Below, in pieces: positions 1 through 7,778 of a stretch of DNA of 13,078 nucleotides; position 1 is the stretch's first letter, and each line of letters starts with the position of its first letter. The notes beneath the pieces were generated by a model that did no database searches, was not told the origin of the DNA, and saw only the letters and a list, made by a program, of their open reading frames with translations. This DNA comes from CAIOZW01 sp049317725. Its GTDB lineage: Bacteria > Acidobacteriota > Blastocatellia > RBC074. The position numbers and the translations under genes were made by a program. The DNA is taken from positions 1 to 13,078 of the forward strand of contig JBMOHS010000112.1 of the NCBI GenBank assembly GCA_049317725.1, written 5' to 3'.

Positions 1-1220
1 TCGACGAGACCGGTCGAATCCTCTTCTGGAGTGGAAAAACAGAGGACGACGGGACAGGACGACGAGGGCCAGTAGAGAAGGGAGCCCATTTCTACAGGTC
101 GCTGATGCTCGATGAACACGGGAATCCGATCAACAAACGAAACGCCTGGGCAGCGCGGTCGACGGCCTATGTCCGGCTGATCCCGCCCGGGGCGGCCGAC
201 ACAATCCACTATCGGCTGAAGATTCCGCCCGACAGCGGAGAGCGAATCACGCTCCGGGCCAAGGTCAACTACCGGAAATTCGCCTGGTGGAACACGCAAT
301 GGTCTTACGGCGGAGTACGGGATCCGCAGCAGGTGGCCTACTCGATCGCGCCGGGGCATGATGATGGTCAGTGGGTCTTTACGGGTAACACCTCAGATGT
401 TTCAGGGAAGCGGAAAGAGATTCCGGATCTGCCGATCGTCGTCATGGCGGAGTCGAGCGTGGCGCTCGCCGTCATTGGCCGTGGGGAGAAGCTGCCGTCG
501 ATGGCCCCAGTTCTGACCCGGGATGTCCGCGAGCGATGGAACGACTACGGGATCGGGCTGCTCCTGCAGGGAGACATCAAGGGTGCCGAAGCGGCCTTTC
601 TCAAAGTGACGCGGATGGACCCAGGATATGCGGACGGGTGGGTCAATGTCGCCCGGGCACGAATTCAGGAGGGGAATCTGGCGGGGGCGAGCGAGGTGCT
701 CCGGGAGGCGCGGCGATTGGCACCGGATCTGGCCAAGGCCCATTTCTTTACGGGAGTGACACTGAAGGGGGAGGGGCAATACGACGAGGCGCTGCGCCAT
801 CTGAAGCGGGCGTCGGATCAGTATCCGCGGGACCGGGTGGTCCTCAACACAATGGGACGGATCCTCTTTCTCAAGCGGTCGTACCGGGAGGCGGTCTCGA
901 CCTTCGAGCGGGTCCTGCGAATCGACCCGGAAGACCTGACAGCGCACTACAATCTCATGCTCTGCTACCAGGGACTGGGAGAAGAGACCCTCGCGGCGCG
1001 GGAACGGATGCTCTACCAGCGATTCAAGGCAGATGAATCTTCGCAAGCGATCACCGGTCCCTACCGGCGGCTGCACCCGGAAGACAACAACGAACGTCAG
1101 CAGATCCATGAGCACGGCTCGGTCCCGCTCGCTCCCGCCTCCTCGGTGGCAGGAGGGTTGGCGGGAAGCAATCGACGGCGAAGTGGCAAACTGGTTGCGA
1201 CGAGAAGTTTGGGGGAGTGA
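1..1220 (+). CDS. TPR-repeat protein, C-terminal part (5' end outside window)
   Basis: The frame is open from base 3 with no stop, so the gene enters from the left; 405 codons are visible up to the TGA at 1218. The first ~170 residues look beta-rich (for example KVNYRKFAWWNTQW) and precede about five 34-residue TPR units at roughly 537-1040, with typical spacing of small and aromatic residues and PGYAD/IDPED turn motifs. A distinctive tail follows (TGPYRRLHPEDNNERQQIHEH, residues encoded around 1055-1115), which I recall from acidobacterial TPR proteins encoded next to CRTAC1 genes; some of those carry a multihaem cytochrome region N-terminally, but none is visible here. TPRs are protein-binding scaffolds; the partner is unknown. 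The stop lies 4 nt before the next gene, and the Shine-Dalgarno of that gene sits inside this gene's last codons, so the two are probably translationally coupled. An ATG at 105 is in frame but is unlikely to be the true start, because the frame and the domain continue upstream. Confidence 0.88.
   Translation, partial: DETGRILFWSGKTEDDGTGRRGPVEKGAHFYRSLMLDEHGNPINKRNAWAARSTAYVRLIPPGAADTIHYRLKIPPDSGERITLRAKVNYRKFAWWNTQWSYGGVRDPQQVAYSIAPGHDDGQWVFTGNTSDVSGKRKEIPDLPIVVMAESSVALAVIGRGEKLPSMAPVLTRDVRERWNDYGIGLLLQGDIKGAEAAFLKVTRMDPGYADGWVNVARARIQEGNLAGASEVLREARRLAPDLAKAHFFTGVTLKGEGQYDEALRHLKRASDQYPRDRVVLNTMGRILFLKRSYREAVSTFERVLRIDPEDLTAHYNLMLCYQGLGEETLAARERMLYQRFKADESSQAITGPYRRLHPEDNNERQQIHEHGSVPLAPASSVAGGLAGSNRRRSGKLVATRSLGE
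1211..1217 (+). promoter_or_regulatory. Shine-Dalgarno that fixes the CRTAC1 start at GTG 1225
   Basis: GGGGGAG lies directly before the TGA of the upstream TPR gene, 7 nt ahead of GTG 1225. It supports this GTG over the in-frame ATG at 1033, which lies deep inside the upstream gene and has no comparable site. The resulting protein begins with a lipoprotein signal, which agrees with this choice. Confidence 0.7.
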
Positions 1221-1224
1221 GATC

Positions 1225-3096
1225 GTGTCATTGAGAGAAGAGGCCCTCACCGGAAAAGTGCCGGGAGAACGATCACCGTCTCCCAAGTGGGGAATTCTTG
1301 GAGGGGCAGCCCTGACGGGGTTGCTCCTTCTGGCCAGTGCGTGTGGAGAGTCGGCCGCGCCAAGAAACGCGGAACAGCAGGTAAGCCCCGCATCACCGGA
1401 GTCTGCCGCTCCCCCATCGGAAGATGAGGGGGCAGCCGGAACCAGCCTTGCCACGCCCGATCCAGCCCTGCCTCCTTACCCCGAAAAACTGGCACCGATC
1501 GTCTTCACGGATGTGACGCGGGCGGCAGGAATCCGATTTCGTCATCACAACGGAGCGTTTGGACGGAAGTATCTTCCCGAGACGACCGGATCCGGCGCAG
1601 CATTCCTCGATTACGACAGCGATGGATGGCAGGACCTCCTGCTGGTCAACGCCATGGACTTTGCGGGCAGCCCCCGACCCAGACGGTCCAGCCTCGCCCT
1701 CTACCATAATCAACAGGACGGGACGTTCAAGAATGTCACGGTCGAAGCGGGTTTGAGCCGACCGCTCTATGGCATGGGGGTGGCGATAGGCGACTACGAC
1801 AATGATGGATGGGACGACATCTTCATCACTGCTCTCGGAGAGAGCCGGCTCTATCGCAATCTGGGAACCGGCCGTTTCAGTGATGTCACGGCACGGGTGG
1901 GAATGGGCGGACGTACCGGGTTCTCAACAAGTGCCGCTTGGCTCGATTATGACCGGGACGGAAAGCTTGACCTCTTCGTCGGCAACTATGTCGATTGGTC
2001 GATCGAAAAGGACCTCTTCTGCACGCTCGATGGCGTCAACAAGAGCTACTGTACTCCGGAAAGCTATGGGGGCCAGCGTGCGTGGCTCTACCGTAACCTC
2101 GGGGGACGGTTCGTCGAGGTGGGAGAGGCGGCGGGGATCGCTGATCCGACCAGCAAATCGCTGGGAGTGGCGACTCCGGATTATGACCTGGATGGATGGA
2201 TCGACCTGTTTGTCGCCAATGACACACAGCCGAACAAGCTCTACCGGAACAACCGCAATGGAACCTTCAGCGAAGTCGCGACGACAGCCGGTGTCGCCTT
2301 CAGTGAAGAAGGGCGTGCCCGGGCCGGGATGGGGGTCGATTTCGCCGATTACGATGGGACTGGCTATCCGGGGCTGGCGATTGGCAATTTCTCCAACGAG
2401 ATGCTCGGTCTCTACCACAACGAGGGAAAGTCGGGCCTCTTCATCGATGAGGCACCCACCTCTTCGATCGGGCAGGCGACATTACTGACGCTCACCTTTG
2501 GGCTCTTCTTTTTCGACTATGATCTCGATGGGCGATCCGACCTCTTCCTCGCCAATGGACACGTCGCGGACGATATTCAGGCGGTCCAGCCAAAGATTGA
2601 ATACGCGCAGAGACCACAACTCTTTCGCAACGAGGGAAGGAAGCGATTTCGAGAAGTGACCGCCCAGGCGGGAGCGCCCTTTCAGCGTCCGGTGGTTGGC
2701 CGTGGAGCCGCCTATGGGGATTATGACAACGACGGAGATCTGGACATCCTGCTGACGACCAATGGAGGGCCAGCCTATCTGATGCGCAATGAGGGCGGGA
2801 ATCAGAACCGTTGGCTACGGATCCGGACGATCGGCGTGACCTCGAACGTCAACGGGATGGGGGCGAAGGTGACGGTGACGCGGCCTGATGGGATGAAGAG
2901 CTGGCAGATGGTTCACAGTGGGTCGAGCTACTGCTCACAGAGCGAACTGCCCCTGACATTTGGGCTTGGCAGGCACGACATGGCCAGTCGGGTGGAGGTT
3001 CGTTGGCCGTCAGGAAAAGTGGAGTCGATCCGGGACCTCCGCGCAAACCAGCAGTATACGATCCGGGAAGGGGCGGGGATCGTTCCCGCGCAATAA
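1225..3096 (+). CDS. CRTAC1-family lipoprotein with VCBS/FG-GAP repeats and ASPIC/UnbV domain
   Basis: With the GTG start the protein has 623 residues. A basic N-region, a hydrophobic stretch (GGAALTGLLLLASAC) and Cys40 look like a lipoprotein signal; an acidic, Pro/Ser/Ala-rich linker follows to about residue 85. Seven loops of the DxDxDGxxD type follow near residues 128 (DYDSDGWQD), 188, 239, 317, 373, 430 and 497 (DYDNDGDLD), consistent with an integrin-like beta-propeller binding Ca2+ in its loops. The fifth is degenerate (DYDGTGYPG). Residues ~527-617 match the ASPIC/UnbV domain (NGMGAKVTV, HSGSSYCSQSE, LTFGLG, VEVRWPSGK). Proteins of this family are exported and usually lack a defined activity; an adhesion or ligand-binding role on the cell envelope is inferred from the fold. 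The gene follows the TPR gene by 4 nt and precedes the amidohydrolase by 24 nt, so it is probably in the middle of an operon. The family call is firm; the role is not. Confidence 0.93.
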   Translation: MSLREEALTGKVPGERSPSPKWGILGGAALTGLLLLASACGESAAPRNAEQQVSPASPESAAPPSEDEGAAGTSLATPDPALPPYPEKLAPIVFTDVTRAAGIRFRHHNGAFGRKYLPETTGSGAAFLDYDSDGWQDLLLVNAMDFAGSPRPRRSSLALYHNQQDGTFKNVTVEAGLSRPLYGMGVAIGDYDNDGWDDIFITALGESRLYRNLGTGRFSDVTARVGMGGRTGFSTSAAWLDYDRDGKLDLFVGNYVDWSIEKDLFCTLDGVNKSYCTPESYGGQRAWLYRNLGGRFVEVGEAAGIADPTSKSLGVATPDYDLDGWIDLFVANDTQPNKLYRNNRNGTFSEVATTAGVAFSEEGRARAGMGVDFADYDGTGYPGLAIGNFSNEMLGLYHNEGKSGLFIDEAPTSSIGQATLLTLTFGLFFFDYDLDGRSDLFLANGHVADDIQAVQPKIEYAQRPQLFRNEGRKRFREVTAQAGAPFQRPVVGRGAAYGDYDNDGDLDILLTTNGGPAYLMRNEGGNQNRWLRIRTIGVTSNVNGMGAKVTVTRPDGMKSWQMVHSGSSYCSQSELPLTFGLGRHDMASRVEVRWPSGKVESIRDLRANQQYTIREGAGIVPAQ

Positions 3097-3120
3097 ACAG
3101 AAGATCGGTGGCTGGAGACG

Positions 3121-4794
3121 ATGTCCTATGATCTGGTGATTCGTGGGGTTCGCGTGGTCGATGGGACGGGACAACCGGCCTATCCGGCCGATGTCGCCGT
3201 CGTCGGCGCCCGGATTGCCGCGATTGGAGCGCTCACGGGCCCTGCCCGGGAGATCATCGACGGAGCCGGACAGACGCTCCTGCCCGGGCTGATCGACCCA
3301 CACTCCCACGCGGACCTGATCATGCCCCTCCCGCCAGCCCGGCAAGCGGAGTTGCTCCATGGAAAACTGAGCCAAGGCATCTCCACCCTTCTGATCGGGA
3401 ATTGTGGGCTGGGGTGCGCTCCCCTCGGCTCCGCAAGAGGGAGAATGGTGCCTGGCGACGGGGAGTCGCTCCTGCGGTCCCTCCACGGGTGGATGACGCC
3501 TGAGAGGATCGAATGGTCGTGGCGCACGACTGGAGAGTACCTTGCCTATCTGGAACAGAATGGAATTGTCGTCAATGTCGGGGCATTAGTGCCGCACGGG
3601 CCAGTCCGGACAGCCGCGATGGGGCTGGCCCAACGGGAGCCGACCGGACGCGAGCTGAGTACGATGCGCCGGCTGGTCGAGGAGTCGCTCGAAGCTGGGG
3701 CCCTCGGGCTGTCGAGCGGGCTGATCTATCCACCCGGGCTCTACAGTCGGCCGGCTGAGCTGACGGAGTTGGCCAAGATTGTTGCGCGCAAGGATGGCAT
3801 CTATACGAGCCACATTCGTGGATCGAGCGAGACGCTCCTGCCGGCGGTCGAGGAGCTCCTCACCGTTGGTCGGACGAGTAACGTTCGCGTTCATCACTCC
3901 CATAATGAGGCGGTCGGCCGAGATCATTGGTCGAAGATCGAGCGGGTACTCCAGCTCGAAGAGCGGGCCGAGGCGGAGGGAATCCGGATCAGTTACGACA
4001 TGTTCCCCTACACGGCAGCGGCGACGACGATGACGGCGATCTATCCGCCCTGGGCGCTCGAAGGTGGATTTCCAAAGCTGCGCGAGCGATTGCTCGATCC
4101 GACCGTTCGCCAGCGGATGGCGCGGGAGGTCGAGCAGTTCCGGCCACGCTGGCCCCCGTGGGGCCCGCGCGGCTGGCCTCACAACCTCGTCCGGGCGGCG
4201 GGATGGGACGCGATCACCATCGGATCGGTGACGCGCGCAGCCCATCGTCCATACGTCAACCGGACACTGACCGAGCTGGGGTACTTGACAGGAAAGCACC
4301 CGTTCGACGCGATTTCGGACCTCCTCGTGGCAGAGGAGGGGCAGGTCTCGATGCTGCTCTTCGAGATCTCCGGCGAGGATGCGCACCCGGAGTACCTGCA
4401 GCGGCTCGCGACGCATCGGTTGGCCTGTTTCTGCACGGATGCGGAGGAGATGGGGCGAGGTGTCCCCCATCCGGCAGCCTATGGGGCGCTTCCACGCATC
4501 CTCTCCAAGTTCGTCGGGCCTCCTCCCCTGCTCTCCTTCGAGGAGGCAGTCCACCGCATGACGCTGCGGCCGGCGCGCCTTTTTGGCTTGCGTGACCGGG
4601 GAGTGATCCGCCCGGGTGCCTTCGCCGACTTGGTGCTATGCCAGCCGGAGGAGCTGCGCGATCGGGCGACATGGCGTTCCCCTCGACGGACCGCCAGCGG
4701 AATCTCGCTCCTGCTGATCAATGGAGGAGTCGCCTGGCGGAAAGGAGAGCTCGCCGCGGTTCGGGGACAAGTCATCCGCCGGAACCGATCCTGA
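3121..4794 (+). CDS. D-aminoacylase-type amidohydrolase (N-acyl-D-amino-acid deacylase family)
   Basis: The protein has 557 residues, normal for the family, and no signal peptide, so it should be cytoplasmic. The N-terminus (DLVIRGVRVVDGTG, IAAIG, LLPGLIDPHSHAD) is the usual start of a metal-dependent amidohydrolase. Compared with the Alcaligenes D-aminoacylase, the metal set appears complete: H61 and H63 in DPHSH, C95 in IGNCGLG, H231 in YTSHIRG, and H261 in the SHNEAVG segment (aligned with the usual SHH motif). D440 in CTDAEE is the likely catalytic Asp, followed by the conserved HPAAYGALPRIL block with H450. The C-terminus (GVIRPGAFADLVL) closes the small beta domain. Known members hydrolyse N-acyl-D-amino acids to D-amino acid plus fatty or short acid; related members act on other amides, so the substrate is open. 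A weak GGAG sits 3 nt before ATG. The secreted M14 peptidase follows after 48 nt, which suggests a shared peptide or D-amino-acid salvage role (inference). Confidence 0.93.
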   Translation: MSYDLVIRGVRVVDGTGQPAYPADVAVVGARIAAIGALTGPAREIIDGAGQTLLPGLIDPHSHADLIMPLPPARQAELLHGKLSQGISTLLIGNCGLGCAPLGSARGRMVPGDGESLLRSLHGWMTPERIEWSWRTTGEYLAYLEQNGIVVNVGALVPHGPVRTAAMGLAQREPTGRELSTMRRLVEESLEAGALGLSSGLIYPPGLYSRPAELTELAKIVARKDGIYTSHIRGSSETLLPAVEELLTVGRTSNVRVHHSHNEAVGRDHWSKIERVLQLEERAEAEGIRISYDMFPYTAAATTMTAIYPPWALEGGFPKLRERLLDPTVRQRMAREVEQFRPRWPPWGPRGWPHNLVRAAGWDAITIGSVTRAAHRPYVNRTLTELGYLTGKHPFDAISDLLVAEEGQVSMLLFEISGEDAHPEYLQRLATHRLACFCTDAEEMGRGVPHPAAYGALPRILSKFVGPPPLLSFEEAVHRMTLRPARLFGLRDRGVIRPGAFADLVLCQPEELRDRATWRSPRRTASGISLLLINGGVAWRKGELAAVRGQVIRRNRS

Positions 4795-4827
4795 GACGAG
4801 GCGGTCATTCTGACTGGATACATCAAA

Positions 4828-4832
4828 GGGAG
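4828..4832 (+). promoter_or_regulatory. Ribosome-binding site of the M14 peptidase gene (start ambiguity)
   Basis: GGGAG, preceded by AAA, serves two in-frame starts: TTG 4837 (4 nt away) and ATG 4843 (10 nt away). I chose ATG because of the better codon, but either is possible; the difference is two residues in front of the signal peptide. Confidence 0.5.
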
Positions 4833-4842
4833 CATCTTGAAG

Positions 4843-7659
4843 ATGAAGAGACGGAACGCAAACGGGCAGACTTGGCAACGATTCTGGCAACTGTGGGCCA
4901 CTGGGCTGCTCCTCGCCTCAATGATGGTCGGCGGCGTCGGTCAGGCGCGGGGACAAGGCCGACCGACCAGCCCACAGGAAGAGTTTGGGTTCTCGATCGG
5001 AGATGATTATCAGCTGGTCAACTACTCGCGGTACGAGGCATATCTCAAGAAGCTGGCGAGACAGTCGGACCGGCTGTCGATCGTCGAGATGGGGCGGTCA
5101 GCCGAGGGGAGAACGATGTGGCTGGCGATCGTCACCTCCCCGCGCAATCAGGCAAAGCTCCCCCGGTATCGGGAGATCGCACGGCGGCTGGCCCTTGCGG
5201 AAGGGGTCTCGGAGAGTGAGGCCCGGGCCTTGGCTCGCGAGGGGAAAGCGGTTGTCTGGATCGATGGTGGGCTGCACGCCACCGAGACGCTCGGGGCTCA
5301 GCAACTGATCGAGCTGCTCTGGCAGATGGTTAGTCGGTCAGACGAAGAGACCCTCCGCATCCTCGACGAAGTGGTCATGCTCGGCTGCCTCGTCAACCCG
5401 GACGGGATGGAACTGGTCTCCGACTGGTATATGCGCGAGCCGGATCCGACCAAACGGAGCTACGCCAATCTCCCTCGGCTCTATCAAAAATATGTCGGGC
5501 ACGACAACAACCGGGACTTCTACCTCGCGGCCCAGCCAGAATCGGAGGCGATCAATCGCGTCTTTTATCAGGAGTGGTTCCCACAGATCGTCTACAACCA
5601 TCACCAGACGGGACCTTCAGGAACGGTCCTCTTTGCGCCGCCCTTCCGGGATCCCTTCAACTATCGGTACGATCCACTGGTAGTGACGGGGTTGGATCTG
5701 GTGGGAGCGGCGATACACCACAGATTTGTCGCCGAGGGAAAGCCCGGAGCGACCATGCGGACGGGGGCGGGATATTCGACCTGGTGGAATGGAGGGCTGC
5801 GCACCACCGTCTATTTTCACAACATGATCGGTCTGTTGACAGAGACGATTGGGCATCCAACCCCGATGGAGATCCCGTTCGTTCCCTCCCGGTATCTTCC
5901 GCAAGGCAACCTACCGGCGCCCATCGCTCCGCAGAAGTGGCATTTTCGGCAGTCGATCGAGTATTCGCTGACGGCCAACCGGGCCGTCCTGGATGTCGCC
6001 ACGAAGCACCGGGAGGACTTCCTCCTCAATATCTACCGGATGGGGCGCAACGCAATCGAGCGGGGAAGCCGCGACCACTGGACACCGCAACCGCGTCGCC
6101 TGGCCGAGGTCCAAGCTGCTATCGAACAGGATCGGCGGGGCCGCGGGGAATCCACGGGGGGAGAATCCTTCTCCCTGGGAGGATTTGCACGCAGCGCCCC
6201 AACCCGCTACTACGAGATGCTGCATCGACCGGAGTGGCGGGATCCACGCGGCTACATCCTGCCATCCAACCAGCCTGACTTCTCGACCGCGACCCGCTTT
6301 GTCAACGCACTCCTCAAGGCGGGGGTGACGGTCCATCGGGCGACGGCGGACTTCTCGGTTGGAGGGAAGCAGTACCCGGCAGGTTCATACGTCGTCAAGA
6401 CGGCGCAGGCGTTCCGGGCGCACGTCCTCGACATGTTCGAGCCCCAGGACCATCCGAACGACTTTCAATCTCCTGGAGGACCGCCGATTCCTCCGTACGA
6501 CAACGCGGGTTGGACGCTCGCCCTGCAGATGGGCGTCACCTTCGATCGCCACCTCGAGGGCTTCGACGGCCCCTTCGAGAAGATCGTCGGGAGTGCCCGG
6601 CTCACCCCCTTTCGCTTGCGGGCTCCCGAGGGAACCGTCGGCTTTCTGATCCGGCACGAGGTCAACGACTCAGCGATTGCCATCAATCGACTTCTCGCCG
6701 CGGGAGACGAGGTCTACTGGCTGCGTCAGCCACTGACCGTTAGCGGAAAATCGTTCCCCAAAGGAACGATCTATGTCCCCGTCCGACCTGGAACGGCGGA
6801 CCGGCTGACGACGATCGCGGCGGAACTCGGGCTTCCTGTGGAGCCTGTGGCAAGTGCACCTCTCGAATTGGGGGAGCGGTTGCGTCCTGTCCGGGTGGGA
6901 CTTTGGGATAGGTACGGTGGATCGATGCCTTCCGGGTGGACCCGTTGGATTCTGGAGCAGTTCGAGTTCCCCTTCACCGTCGTCTACCCATCGAGGCTCG
7001 ACGCTGGCAATTTGCGGGACCAGTTCGATGTGCTGATCTTTGTGACCGGAGCCATTCCCTCCCGGGACACAGCTGGGGAGGGCAACCCCGCCAACGATAA
7101 TGTCCCCGCAGAGTATCAGGATCGGCTGGGCAACATAACGATTTCCGGCACCGTCCCCCAGCTCAAGGCCTTTCTGGACGCGGGAGGAACCATCCTGACG
7201 ATCGGGAGTTCCACTTCGCTCGCCACGCACCTGGGGCTTCCCATTATCAATCCGCTGGTTGAGCAACTGGCCAATGGCACCACCCGCCCTCTCCCCAGGG
7301 AAAAGTACTACCTCCCAGGATCGATTCTGGAAGGAACGGTCGAGGTTGACCACCCCCTGGCCTATGGGGTCGATCGCAAGGTCCATTTCGTCTTTGACAA
7401 TAGTCCGGTCTTCCAGCTTCTTCCGGAAGCCACGCGGATGGGGATTCAGCCTGTCGCGTGGTTTGGGGATCGGCGCGTGCTCCGCAGCGGCTGGGCTTGG
7501 GGGGAACACTACTTGGCTGGTCAGATCGCCGTTGCCGAGGCCCCCATTGGAAAGGGGCGACTGGTGCTCTTTGGACCGGAGATTGCCTTCCGCGCTCAAC
7601 CGCACGGGACCTTTCCGTTTCTCTTCAATGGGATCTTCCTCGGGGGCGTCTCCCGCTGA
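4843..7659 (+). CDS. Secreted M14-type zinc carboxypeptidase-like protein with C-terminal amidotransferase-like domain
   Basis: From ATG 4843 the protein has 938 residues. An in-frame TTG at 4837 is an alternative start. GGAG at 4829-4832 is 10 nt from the ATG and 4 nt from the TTG. A basic N-region, a hydrophobic core (LWATGLLLASMMVGG) and a cleavage-like GQARG-QG near residue 37 indicate export. The M14 domain spans about residues 55-390. It shows H145 and E148 (GGLHATE) as zinc ligands, NPDG at 185-188, NNRD at 222-225 with R224 in the place of the substrate-carboxylate Arg, H253/H254 (YNHHQTG) as third zinc ligand, and E334 (LLTETIG) as catalytic Glu. The middle ~300 residues are unassigned. 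Residues ~684-905 (VRVGLWDRYG, FDVLIFVTG, LDAGGTILTIG, GKGRLVLFGPEIAF) look like a class I glutamine-amidotransferase/DJ-1-like fold, probably non-catalytic. M14 members cleave C-terminal residues or D,L-bonds in peptides and murein fragments; specificity cannot be read here. It is probably the last gene of the operon. Confidence 0.92.
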   Translation: MKRRNANGQTWQRFWQLWATGLLLASMMVGGVGQARGQGRPTSPQEEFGFSIGDDYQLVNYSRYEAYLKKLARQSDRLSIVEMGRSAEGRTMWLAIVTSPRNQAKLPRYREIARRLALAEGVSESEARALAREGKAVVWIDGGLHATETLGAQQLIELLWQMVSRSDEETLRILDEVVMLGCLVNPDGMELVSDWYMREPDPTKRSYANLPRLYQKYVGHDNNRDFYLAAQPESEAINRVFYQEWFPQIVYNHHQTGPSGTVLFAPPFRDPFNYRYDPLVVTGLDLVGAAIHHRFVAEGKPGATMRTGAGYSTWWNGGLRTTVYFHNMIGLLTETIGHPTPMEIPFVPSRYLPQGNLPAPIAPQKWHFRQSIEYSLTANRAVLDVATKHREDFLLNIYRMGRNAIERGSRDHWTPQPRRLAEVQAAIEQDRRGRGESTGGESFSLGGFARSAPTRYYEMLHRPEWRDPRGYILPSNQPDFSTATRFVNALLKAGVTVHRATADFSVGGKQYPAGSYVVKTAQAFRAHVLDMFEPQDHPNDFQSPGGPPIPPYDNAGWTLALQMGVTFDRHLEGFDGPFEKIVGSARLTPFRLRAPEGTVGFLIRHEVNDSAIAINRLLAAGDEVYWLRQPLTVSGKSFPKGTIYVPVRPGTADRLTTIAAELGLPVEPVASAPLELGERLRPVRVGLWDRYGGSMPSGWTRWILEQFEFPFTVVYPSRLDAGNLRDQFDVLIFVTGAIPSRDTAGEGNPANDNVPAEYQDRLGNITISGTVPQLKAFLDAGGTILTIGSSTSLATHLGLPIINPLVEQLANGTTRPLPREKYYLPGSILEGTVEVDHPLAYGVDRKVHFVFDNSPVFQLLPEATRMGIQPVAWFGDRRVLRSGWAWGEHYLAGQIAVAEAPIGKGRLVLFGPEIAFRAQPHGTFPFLFNGIFLGGVSR

Positions 7660-7735
7660 AATAGGGGGGTGTTTTTCTGTTTTTTTTGTGTTATAGGAGA
7701 AAAGGACCGATGGAATTTTCTATCCTAAGTAATAT

Positions 7736-7765
7736 TTGACAAGTTGGTCATGTTGGTCCTATTAA
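7736..7765 (+). promoter_or_regulatory. Candidate sigma-70 promoter (TTGACA, 18 nt, TATTAA)
   Basis: A perfect -35 box TTGACA lies at 7736-7741 and a 4-of-6 -10 box TATTAA at 7760-7765, with an 18-nt spacer. The expected transcription start (~7772) would fall within the Shine-Dalgarno and leave only about 7 nt before the ATG. That would remove the ribosome-binding site, so either the transcript is nearly leaderless or these boxes are not the main promoter. Confidence 0.35.
7743..7758 (+). repeat. Short direct repeat GTTGGTC x2 in the promoter spacer
   Basis: GTTGGTC occurs at 7743-7749 and again at 7752-7758, a 9-nt period, between the candidate -35 and -10 boxes. It may be an operator half-site pair or chance; too short to decide from one sequence. 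Confidence 0.3.
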
Positions 7766-7778
7766 AAAGGAGAACCCA

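Larger units (their letters stand above)
7660..7778 (+). promoter_or_regulatory. AT-rich intergenic region upstream of the beta-barrel gene: T-runs, short leader ORF, promoter-like boxes
   Basis: This 119-nt spacer is clearly more AT-rich than its surroundings. It starts with a G-run and T-rich tracts (7672-7687); a weak CGGG/CCCG stem (7641-7655) over the end of the M14 gene precedes them at 17 nt, so termination there is possible but poorly supported. A 9-codon ORF (7710-7739, peptide MEFSILSNI) has GGAG at 7696-7699 and AAAAGGA at 7700-7706 in front of it. Promoter-like boxes and a 7-nt direct repeat lie at 7736-7765. A strong AAGGAG at 7767-7772 sits 6 nt before the ATG of the next gene. 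Confidence 0.55.

Noticed and set aside
1033..1224. Longer CRTAC1 protein starting at ATG 1033
   Set aside because: This stretch is the conserved C-terminal tail of the TPR protein in another frame. GTG 1225 has a strong ribosome site and gives a clean lipoprotein signal.
402..1454. 350-codon open frame on the - strand
   Set aside because: It lies antisense to two well-supported genes, has Arg/Pro/Ser-rich content typical of antisense frames in GC-rich DNA, and shows no recognisable domain.
3586..4554. 322-codon - strand frame opposite the amidohydrolase
   Set aside because: Shadow of a gene whose metal ligands are all intact on the + strand; no domain is recognisable.
7641..7688. Intrinsic terminator at the end of the M14 gene
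   Set aside because: The stem is only 4 bp and the T-rich tract begins 17 nt after it, so I did not list it as a terminator. The T-runs are noted in the intergenic entry.
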